Assembly (NCBI GenBank): GCA_900557355.1 | Contig: USSR01000228.1 | Span: 1 to 9,321 of the forward strand | DNA: 9,321 nt | Reading direction: 5' to 3' | Source of the DNA: an uncultured Bacteroides sp. | GTDB taxonomy: Bacteria; Bacteroidota; Bacteroidia; Bacteroidales; Bacteroidaceae | In this document: piece by piece, positions 1 through 6,376 of the stretch | Layout of the letters: the number at the start of each line of letters is the position of its first letter | How positions within the stretch are numbered: position 1 is the stretch's first letter | The notes under the pieces: model-generated | What the model saw: only the letters and a program-made list of their open reading frames with translations | Database searches by the model: none | Told to the model about the DNA's origin: nothing | Program-made: the position numbers and the translations under genes

Positions 1-1137
1 ACTGGTATAGTACTGTTAGTAGCGATTTACTGGTTTATTACTCATCGTCCGGCACCTGCACCGGATCTTCCGGTAGTAGCTGTGGAACCGGTGGCACAAG
101 ATGATGTCGAAATCTATGGTGAATACGTGGGACGTGTTCGTGCCCAACAGTTTGTAGAAGTGCGTGCCCGCGTAGAAGGGTATCTGGAAAATATGCTTTT
201 CGAAGAAGGTACTTATGTGACGAAGAATCAAGTTTTGTTTGTTATCAATCAGGATCAGTATCGTGCTAAAGCGGATAAGGCTCGTGCACAGCTGAAAAAA
301 GATAAAGCACAAGCTAAAAAAGCACAACGTGATTTGGAGCGTATTCGCCCTTTGTATGAACAAAATGCTGCCAGTCAATTAGATTTGGATAACGCGGTGG
401 CTGCTTATGAAACGGCAGTGGCTAGCGTTGCTATGAGTCAGGCTGATCTTGACCAGGCAGAGTTGGAACTTGGATATACAGTGGTTCGCTCTCCGCTAGC
501 CGGGCACATCAGTGAACGGTATGTAGACCTTGGCACATTGGTCGGTACGGGTGGCAAGTCATTGCTTGCCAATATCGTGAAAAGCGATACGGTACTGGTA
601 GATTTCAGTATGACAGCATTAGACTATCTGAAAACCAAGGAACGCAACGTGAATCTGGGACAGAAAGATTCTACCCGTTCCTGGCAGCCGAATATTTCTA
701 TTACACTTGCCGATAATACAGTTTATCCTTTCAAAGGCTTGGTTGACTTTGCCGAACCACAGGTTGATCCACGTACCGGTACTTTCTCTGTTCGTGCCGA
801 AATGCCTAATCCGAAACACGTATTGCTTCCGGGTCAGTTTACTAAAGTGAAGCTATTGCTGGATGTGCGGGAGAATGCAACAGTGGTTCCTCTGAAGTCT
901 GTTATTATAGAAAAAGGTGGTGCTTATGTATTTGTTATGCGTCGTGATTCTACTGTAGAACGTCGTTTTATAGAGTTAGGACCGGAGTTCCAGAATCAAG
1001 TAGTGGTGGAGAGAGGTTTGGTGCCGGGTGAAACAATAGTGGTAGAAGGATACCATAAACTGAGTCCGGGGATGAAAGTTAAAGTTAACAATGCCCTGTT
1101 GAAGAAAGAAGATGAAGAGGGAGGGGAGAGCGTATGA
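1..1137 (+). CDS. RND efflux membrane-fusion (periplasmic adaptor) protein, 5' partial
   Basis: This is the periplasmic adaptor of a tripartite RND efflux pump, linking the inner-membrane permease to the outer-membrane channel. The frame is open from base 1, so the start codon lies left of the window and 378 residues are visible. The GTG at 82 is internal, because the upstream codons encode a hydrophobic helix (visible residues 2-13) followed by a Pro/Ala-rich linker, which fits a membrane anchor. A lipoyl half-motif (RVEGYL, about 57-62) comes next, then a Lys/Ala/Gln-rich helical hairpin (about 83-158) and the second lipoyl half with the family-typical VRSPLAGHI (162-170). Beta-barrel and membrane-proximal domains follow, including the usual DPRTGTFSVRAEMPNP stretch. 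No lipobox Cys is visible after the hydrophobic segment, unlike lipidated AcrA. The stop overlaps the permease start (ATGA), so translation is probably coupled. The family call is firm; the drug substrates cannot be read from sequence. Confidence 0.95.
   Translation, partial: TGIVLLVAIYWFITHRPAPAPDLPVVAVEPVAQDDVEIYGEYVGRVRAQQFVEVRARVEGYLENMLFEEGTYVTKNQVLFVINQDQYRAKADKARAQLKKDKAQAKKAQRDLERIRPLYEQNAASQLDLDNAVAAYETAVASVAMSQADLDQAELELGYTVVRSPLAGHISERYVDLGTLVGTGGKSLLANIVKSDTVLVDFSMTALDYLKTKERNVNLGQKDSTRSWQPNISITLADNTVYPFKGLVDFAEPQVDPRTGTFSVRAEMPNPKHVLLPGQFTKVKLLLDVRENATVVPLKSVIIEKGGAYVFVMRRDSTVERRFIELGPEFQNQVVVERGLVPGETIVVEGYHKLSPGMKVKVNNALLKKEDEEGGESV
1119..1130 (+). promoter_or_regulatory. Strong purine-rich ribosome binding site of the RND permease
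   Basis: A GGGAGGGGAGAG tract lies inside the end of the adaptor gene, a few bases upstream of the ATG at 1134. It is the best Shine-Dalgarno-like match in the window and supports both that start and the 4-base ATGA overlap. The other genes here show only weak matches, as is common in Bacteroidota. Confidence 0.55.
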
Positions 1138-4100
1138 AAGTAAGTTTCTTTATAGACAGACCGGTCTTTTCGGCTGTCATCTCTATACTGATTGTCATTG
1201 TGGGTATCATCGGACTGACGATGCTTCCCATTGACCAATATCCGCAGATTACACCGCCGGTGGTGAAGATTAGTGCTTCGTATCCCGGTGCCAGTGCGCT
1301 GACGGTATCCCAAGCGGTAGCTACACCTATTGAGCAAGAGTTGAACGGAACGCCGGGAATGCTCTACATGGAGTCCAATAGCTCAAACTCCGGTGGTTTC
1401 TCAGCTACAGTTATATTTGATATTTCTGCTGATCCTGACTTGGCAGCGGTTGAAATACAAAACCGCTTGAAGTTGGCGGAATCCCGTCTTCCGGCAGAGG
1501 TGGTACAAAACGGTATATCCGTAGAAAAACAGGCAGCCAGCCAGTTAATGACTATCTGTCTGAGGTCTTCTGATCCGAAGTTTGATGAAATTTATCTGAG
1601 TAACTTTGCTACATTGAATGTGCTCGATTTACTTCGCCGTATTCCCGGTGTAGGTCGTGTGTCGAATATTGGTAGCCGTTACTATGCTATGCAGATTTGG
1701 GTGCAACCAGATAAATTGGCAAACTTTGGACTGACCGTAGCCGATTTGCAGAATGCTCTGAAAGATCAGAATCGTGAATCAGCAGCCGGTGTATTGGGAC
1801 AACAACCTGTGGCAGGACTGGATATTACCATTCCTATTACAACGCAGGGACGTCTCTCTACTGTAGGACAGTTTGAGGAAATTGTAATTCGCGCTAATGC
1901 GGATGGTTCCATTATTCGTTTGCGTGACGTGGCACGTATCTCATTGGAGGCTTCTTCGTACAATACGGAGAGTAGCATCAATGGTGAGAATGCGGCTGTG
2001 TTAGGTATCTATATGCTTCCGGGTGCCAATGCTATGGAAGTGGCGGAGAATGTGAAAAAGGCAATGGATGAAATCAGCAATAACTTTCCTGACGGATTGA
2101 GTTACGAGATTCCATTTGATATGACTACTTACATTTCAGAGTCTATTCACGAAGTATACAAGACTTTGTTTGAAGCATTGATACTGGTGATTATCGTAGT
2201 ATTCTTATCATTGCAAAGCTGGCGTGCTACCCTTATTCCGATTGTGGCGGTACCTATCTCTCTGATTGGTACGTTTGGTTTCATGCTGATATTCGGTTTC
2301 TCTCTCAATATACTTACCTTACTTGGATTAGTACTTGCCATTGGTATTGTGGTGGATGATGCCATTGTGGTGGTAGAGAATGTGGAGCGCATCATGCATG
2401 AAGAGAAACTGCCACCTTACGAGGCTACAAAGAAAGCGATGGAAGGATTGACGGGAGCGATTATTGCTACGTCTCTGGTGCTGGCAGCTGTGTTTGTACC
2501 GGTTAGTTTTCTCGGTGGTATCACAGGACAGCTTTATCGTCAGTTTACGGTGACAATTGTGGTTTCCGTATTGCTTTCTACAGTTGTTGCGCTGACTCTG
2601 AGTCCGGTGATGTGTTCATTGATATTGAAACCGGAATCTCATAAACGGAAGAATATTGTATTCCGCTATATCAACTATGCACTGAATATGGGTAACCGTA
2701 AGTATGTTCGCCAGATTTCACGTGTGATAGGCAATCCCCGCAGGGTATTGAGTGCATTTGGTGTGATATTGGTAGCTATTTTATTGATAAACCGCCTGAT
2801 ACCGACTAGTTTCTTGCCTGTAGAAGATCAAGGATACTTTAAAGTGGAATTGGAATTGCCTGAAGGTGCGACGCTGGAGCGTACGCGAATCATATCGGAA
2901 CGTGCTATAGAATATCTGATGTTGAATCCGGCTGTAGAGTATGTTCAGAGTGTAGTAGGTAGTAGCCCCCGTGTGGGTAGCAGTCAGGCACGTAGTGAAC
3001 TGACAGTTATTCTGAAACCGTGGGGTGCACGTGACGGACAGACTATCGATGAGGTAATGGCTCAGGTGAAAAAGGATTTGCAGGAGTATCCCGAGTGTAA
3101 GGTATATCTTTCCACACCGCCGGTTATCCCGGGGCTGGGAAGTTCGGGTGGTTTCGAGATGCAACTCGAAGCACGTGGAGACGCTACTTTTGATAATCTG
3201 GTACAAGCGACGGATACGTTGATGTATTACGCTTCACAACGCAAGGAATTATCCGGGTTATCATCATCTTTGCAGGCAGATATCCCGCAGCTCTATTTCG
3301 ATGTAGACCGTGATAAGGTGAAACTGGCAGGTGTACCGCTGGCAGATGTGTTTTCAACCATGAAAGCTTATACTGGTTCGGTATATGTAAATGACTTCAA
3401 TATGTTTAACCGTATTTATCGTGTATATATCCAGGCTGAAGCACCTTACAGGGAACACAAGGAAAATATTAACCTGTTCTTTGTACGTGGGGCGGATAAT
3501 GTGATGATACCGCTAACTTCCCTCGGAACTACCTCATATACCACGGGGCCGGGTAGCATCAAGCGTTTCAACATGTTCAACAGTGCTGTGATCCGTGGTG
3601 GAGCGGCCGACGGTTATAGTTCCGGTCAGGCAATGGAGATTATTGAGCAGATTGCCCGTGAGCATTTGCCGGAGAACATAGGTGTGGAATGGAGCGGACT
3701 TTCATATCAGGAGAAGCAGGCTGGCGGACAGACGGCAATGGTGTTGGCACTGGTATTCCTGTTTGTATTCCTCTTCCTGGCTGCCCTTTACGAGAGTTGG
3801 ACAGTGCCGATTGCGGTATTACTTTCATTGCCGATTGCCGCATTGGGAGCTTATCTCGGAGTATGGACTTGCGGTTTGGAGAATGATGTCTATTTCCAGA
3901 TCGGGCTGGTTATGCTAGTCGGACTGGCGGCAAAGAATGCAATCTTGATTGTAGAATTTGCTAAGGAACAGGTAGACCGTGGTGCGAATGTAGTTAAAGC
4001 AGCTTTGCATGCATCACAGTTGCGCTTTCGTCCTATCTTGATGACATCTTTGGCATTTATCCTTGGTATGCTGCCGATGGTGATTGCCAGTGGACCGGGT

Positions 4101-4265
4101 TCGGCAAGCCGTCAGGCTATTGGTACAGGTGTATTCTTCGGAATGATTCTGGCTGTAACGGTAGGTATTCTTTTAGTCCCGTTCTTCTTCGTACTGATTT
4201 ATAAGGCGAAGGCAAAAGCGAAAAGCGCGAATATTAAGAAAGTTACGAAGCGATTTAAACGATAA
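1134..4265 (+). CDS. Efflux RND transporter permease, AcrB/HAE1 type
   Basis: This is the inner-membrane, proton-driven drug exporter of the pump, expected to act as a trimer that takes amphiphilic compounds from the periplasm or membrane. At 1043 residues it has full AcrB-like length. The N-terminus has the family signature FIDRPVFSAVISILIVIVG as TM1, followed by the porter-domain stretch YPGASALTVSQAVATPIEQ. TM4 carries GIVVDDAIVVVENVER with the proton-relay pair Asp408/Asp409. TM10 carries GLAAKNAILIVEFAK with Lys934. The segment RFRPILMTSLAFILGMLPM supplies an Arg near 966. These match AcrB Asp407/Asp408, Lys940 and Arg971, so the relay looks intact. Two large periplasmic loops, after TM1 and TM7, supply the porter and docking domains. 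The C-terminus is a short Lys/Arg-rich cytoplasmic tail. The gene overlaps the adaptor by 4 bases and ends 3 bases before the outer-membrane gene. HAE1-type membership is inferred from overall resemblance to AcrB; the substrate range is unknown. Confidence 0.97.
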   Translation: MKVSFFIDRPVFSAVISILIVIVGIIGLTMLPIDQYPQITPPVVKISASYPGASALTVSQAVATPIEQELNGTPGMLYMESNSSNSGGFSATVIFDISADPDLAAVEIQNRLKLAESRLPAEVVQNGISVEKQAASQLMTICLRSSDPKFDEIYLSNFATLNVLDLLRRIPGVGRVSNIGSRYYAMQIWVQPDKLANFGLTVADLQNALKDQNRESAAGVLGQQPVAGLDITIPITTQGRLSTVGQFEEIVIRANADGSIIRLRDVARISLEASSYNTESSINGENAAVLGIYMLPGANAMEVAENVKKAMDEISNNFPDGLSYEIPFDMTTYISESIHEVYKTLFEALILVIIVVFLSLQSWRATLIPIVAVPISLIGTFGFMLIFGFSLNILTLLGLVLAIGIVVDDAIVVVENVERIMHEEKLPPYEATKKAMEGLTGAIIATSLVLAAVFVPVSFLGGITGQLYRQFTVTIVVSVLLSTVVALTLSPVMCSLILKPESHKRKNIVFRYINYALNMGNRKYVRQISRVIGNPRRVLSAFGVILVAILLINRLIPTSFLPVEDQGYFKVELELPEGATLERTRIISERAIEYLMLNPAVEYVQSVVGSSPRVGSSQARSELTVILKPWGARDGQTIDEVMAQVKKDLQEYPECKVYLSTPPVIPGLGSSGGFEMQLEARGDATFDNLVQATDTLMYYASQRKELSGLSSSLQADIPQLYFDVDRDKVKLAGVPLADVFSTMKAYTGSVYVNDFNMFNRIYRVYIQAEAPYREHKENINLFFVRGADNVMIPLTSLGTTSYTTGPGSIKRFNMFNSAVIRGGAADGYSSGQAMEIIEQIAREHLPENIGVEWSGLSYQEKQAGGQTAMVLALVFLFVFLFLAALYESWTVPIAVLLSLPIAALGAYLGVWTCGLENDVYFQIGLVMLVGLAAKNAILIVEFAKEQVDRGANVVKAALHASQLRFRPILMTSLAFILGMLPMVIASGPGSASRQAIGTGVFFGMILAVTVGILLVPFFFVLIYKAKAKAKSANIKKVTKRFKR

Positions 4266-4268
4266 GTT

Positions 4269-5645
4269 ATGAAAAGAAAATATACAATATATGGTATGAT
4301 AATGGTGGTGGTACTGGCGTTCAGTTCCTGCCAGTTGGGTAAACACTATGCACGTCCGGAGTTGAATTTGCCGCAGCAACTTGACTCTACAGAACAGGAC
4401 ACACTTTCTATTGCCGACCGGCAATGGTGGGAACTCTATACTGATACCACGCTGCAAGCACTTATTGAGCGTACTCTTGAATATAATAAAGATATGAAAA
4501 TTGCTGCTGCCCGGGTAAAGGAGTTGGCCGCAATGAAACGCATTGACTTTGCTAATCTTTTCCCACAAGTCAGTGGAAAACTGTATGCAGATAAGGAGGC
4601 GGAGAATTATGGCGGAGATAATTACAGTTCGGACCGGAGTTATGAAGCCAAAGCAATAGTCTCATGGGAAGTAGATCTTTGGGGAAACCTGCGTTGGGCA
4701 AAAGATAAGAGTATGGCAGATTTCCTGGGCTCGATAGAAGCACAACGGGCACTAAAAATGAGTCTGGTGGCAGAAGTGGCTCAGGCGTATTTTGAATTGG
4801 TAGCCTTGGATAATGAATTGGCTATTGTGCGGCAGACACTGAATGCCCGTAAAGAGGGAGTTCGTTTGGCAAAGCTTCGTTTTGAAGGCGGACTGACTTC
4901 GGAGACTTCTTATCAACAGGCACAGGTAGAATTGGCACGTACTGCAACCTTGGTGCCGGATCTGGAGCGAAAGATTTCCATAAAAGAGAATGATATTGCG
5001 TTTCTGGCTGGTGATTATCCGCAGAAGATTGCACGTTCAGTATTGCCGGAAGAAGTGAAATTACCGGAAAACCTTCCTGTTGGGCTTCCTTCCACATTAT
5101 TGGAGCGTCGTCCGGACGTACGTCAGGCGGAACAGAAGTTGATTGCAGCCAATGCATCAGTGGGGCTTGCATATACCAATATGTTTCCTCGTTTGGCTTT
5201 GACAGCGCATTATGGTTTGGAGAGTGCTGAGTTCTCGGATTTCCTGAAATCACCATATCATTTTTTGAGCGGATCATTACTGACGCCCTTGTTTGCTATG
5301 GGAAAGAACCGCGCAATGTTAAAAGCAAAGAAAGCAGCTTATGAACAAGAGGTGTATTCTTATGAGAAATCAGTATTGACAGCATTTAAGGATGCGCGGA
5401 ATGCCATTGTGGATTTCAGTAAAATCAAAGAGATTTATGAATCGCGTCTACAACTGGAACAAGCGGCACGGAGTAATGTAGAGTTGGCGCAGTTACAGTA
5501 TATCAACGGAGTGATCGGATATTTGGATGTGCTGGATGCACAACGTGGATATTTTGATGCCCAGATAGGTTTAAGCAATGCGATACGGGATAAGCAGATA
5601 ACGTTGGTGCGGCTATATAAAGCACTTGGCGGAGGATGGCAATAG
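4269..5645 (+). CDS. Outer-membrane factor lipoprotein of RND efflux pump (OprM/NodT family)
   Basis: This is the TolC/OprM-like outer-membrane exit duct of the pump, expected to be a trimer that docks on the adaptor. At 458 residues it has the usual family length. The N-terminus is a lipoprotein signal: basic MKRK, a hydrophobic core, and a lipobox ending FSSC with the acylated Cys at 21. Two tandem OEP repeats follow (about 50-250 and 265-455), rich in long Ala/Glu/Leu coiled-coil helices. The hallmark ERRPDVRQAEQKLIAANASVG begins at residue 279, followed by NMFPRLALTAHYG, which leads into the membrane beta-strands. The start lies 3 bases after the permease stop with no clear Shine-Dalgarno site, so translational coupling is likely. 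It is the last gene of the operon; an inverted repeat lies just downstream. Confidence 0.95.
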   Translation: MKRKYTIYGMIMVVVLAFSSCQLGKHYARPELNLPQQLDSTEQDTLSIADRQWWELYTDTTLQALIERTLEYNKDMKIAAARVKELAAMKRIDFANLFPQVSGKLYADKEAENYGGDNYSSDRSYEAKAIVSWEVDLWGNLRWAKDKSMADFLGSIEAQRALKMSLVAEVAQAYFELVALDNELAIVRQTLNARKEGVRLAKLRFEGGLTSETSYQQAQVELARTATLVPDLERKISIKENDIAFLAGDYPQKIARSVLPEEVKLPENLPVGLPSTLLERRPDVRQAEQKLIAANASVGLAYTNMFPRLALTAHYGLESAEFSDFLKSPYHFLSGSLLTPLFAMGKNRAMLKAKKAAYEQEVYSYEKSVLTAFKDARNAIVDFSKIKEIYESRLQLEQAARSNVELAQLQYINGVIGYLDVLDAQRGYFDAQIGLSNAIRDKQITLVRLYKALGGGWQ

Positions 5646-5655
5646 AATCCTTGAG

Positions 5656-5702
5656 TTTTTAGACGCAGATAATGCAGGTGTTGCAGTTTCTGCGTCTAAA
5701 AA
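5656..5702. repeat. Perfect 14-bp inverted repeat between convergent operons (hairpin, possible transcription end)
   Basis: The left arm TTTTTAGACGCAGA (5656-5669) and right arm TCTGCGTCTAAAAA (5689-5702) are exact reverse complements around a 19-base loop. The loop contains a smaller TGCA/TGCA stem (5673-5676 with 5682-5685). It fills the gap between the outer-membrane factor stop and the stop of the Imm17-like gene on the other strand, where a shared bidirectional terminator is expected. However, the T run is on the 5' side and the A run on the 3' side of the stem. RNA from either strand would therefore have a hairpin followed by A, not U. It is thus not a textbook intrinsic terminator. It could act in 3'-end stabilisation, or be a copy of a dispersed intergenic repeat. 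Confidence 0.75.
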
Positions 5703-5703
5703 A

Positions 5704-5919
5704 TTATACCGGCGGTGTATTCAGAAAGAAGAACACCGACATTCCGATAAGAATAACTCCCAGTACACCATAGAATAACCGGGCACGTTTTCTTCCCACA
5801 CTTTTTACAGCGAATTGTGTATTGCGAGCAGTGAAGAACCACTCCCAGTCCAATATTGCTGCCAGTAATGAAATGATGCCGGCCACTGCAAAGATGCCTT
5901 GTACGATGTATTGACTCAT
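5704..5919 (-). CDS. Imm17-family small two-helix membrane protein
   Basis: This is a 71-residue protein with two predicted membrane helices, about residues 4-23 and 48-66. They are separated by a short basic loop containing DWEWFFTARNTQF and VGRKRARLF. The length, two-helix layout and W-x-W-F-F...R loop resemble what I recall of the Imm17 family, named for predicted immunity proteins of polymorphic toxin systems. No toxin gene lies in the window, so the name should not be read as a function. The ATG at 5919 is chosen because it lies 6 bases after the tsaE stop; an AAGG about 10 bases upstream sits inside the end of tsaE. A longer overlapping frame at 5696-6031 on the same strand is a tsaE shadow. 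It is the last gene of the minus-strand operon, and its stop codon lies immediately beside the inverted repeat. It is expected to be in the inner membrane; its role is unknown. Confidence 0.8.
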   Translation of the reverse strand: MSQYIVQGIFAVAGIISLLAAILDWEWFFTARNTQFAVKSVGRKRARLFYGVLGVILIGMSVFFFLNTPPV

Positions 5920-5925
5920 AAGATA

Positions 5926-6351
5926 TTAACCTTGATTTTCCATTGTCAACTTGCGTGAACCATTTTCCAGCTCTTCGATGGTTACTTTCACTGTATTGCC
6001 CGGCAACAGTTCTTCTACCAGCTCCGGCCATTCAATGAAACAGAGTGCCCCACTGTAGAAATAATCCTCATAACCCATATCATATACTTCTTCCAGCTTC
6101 TTGATACGATAGAAATCGAAATGGTAAATGAGTTCTCCCGCTATGTCCGATCGATACTCGTTGATAACGGCAAAGGTGGGTGATGTAACGACATCTTCAA
6201 CACCCAGTTCCTGACAAAGTGCTTTGACAAAAGTAGTTTTACCAGCTCCCATCTTTCCATAGAGAGCAAAAACAGTGTTGTCGCCCATAGCAGCGATAAA
6301 CTCGCGGGCGGCTTCATGGATATGGTCCAGAGATTGAATTTTAATTTCCAT
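5926..6351 (-). CDS. tsaE: tRNA t6A37 threonylcarbamoyladenosine biosynthesis ATPase TsaE
   Basis: TsaE is the ATPase that works with TsaB and TsaD to place threonylcarbamoyl on A37 of ANN-decoding tRNAs, in the cytoplasm. The 141-residue length is standard. Visible motifs are the Walker A loop GKMGAGKT (32-39), the family stretch TSPTF (56-60) that follows it, HFDFYR (77-82), and the Walker-B-like FIEWPE (105-110). Together these are diagnostic of the TsaE/YjeE family. The start at 6351 gives the normal N-terminus. It lies 25 AT-rich bases after the porX-like stop with no obvious Shine-Dalgarno site. The Imm17-like gene follows after 6 bases. tsaB and tsaD are not in this window, so the enzyme is encoded apart from its partners. 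Nothing suggests a defect. Confidence 0.96.
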   Translation of the reverse strand: MEIKIQSLDHIHEAAREFIAAMGDNTVFALYGKMGAGKTTFVKALCQELGVEDVVTSPTFAVINEYRSDIAGELIYHFDFYRIKKLEEVYDMGYEDYFYSGALCFIEWPELVEELLPGNTVKVTIEELENGSRKLTMENQG

Positions 6352-6365
6352 ATTAGATTGAATTT
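6331..6365. repeat. 11-bp direct repeat flanking the tsaE start codon
   Basis: AGATTGAATTT occurs exactly at 6331-6341 and again at 6355-6365. One copy is in the first codons of tsaE (its I-Q-S residues) and one in the leader, with the ATG (6349-6351) between them. The region is AT-rich, so this may be a local duplication or chance. No function is claimed. Confidence 0.5.
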
Positions 6366-6376
6366 ACAATTTACTT

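Noticed and set aside
82..84. GTG as start codon of the adaptor gene
   Set aside because: It would remove the membrane anchor and linker encoded in frame by bases 1-81, leaving a periplasmic protein without an export signal.
280..330. A-rich runs in the adaptor gene as a possible programmed slippage site
   Set aside because: They encode the Lys-rich coiled-coil hairpin expected at this position, and the frame stays intact through and after them.
2781..3206. Minus-strand 141-codon open frame antisense to the permease
   Set aside because: Its composition is biased to Ser/Thr/Tyr/Arg, it has no domain, and it lies opposite a conserved porter-domain region; a shadow frame.
3682..3918. Open frames on the + strand inside the RND permease
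   Set aside because: They overlap a clear, motif-rich coding frame and their Cys/Trp/Arg-rich translations resemble no family; they are out-of-frame shadows.
5696..6031. Longer minus-strand open frame overlapping both tsaE and the Imm17-like gene
   Set aside because: It is out of frame with both real genes. The 71-codon frame has two clean membrane helices and a well-placed start, and tsaE has all family motifs.
6352..6376. AT-rich gap before tsaE as a possible Bacteroides promoter
   Set aside because: No convincing TTG and TAnnTTTG pair at the right spacing is visible, and the gap is too short to hold a full promoter plus leader.
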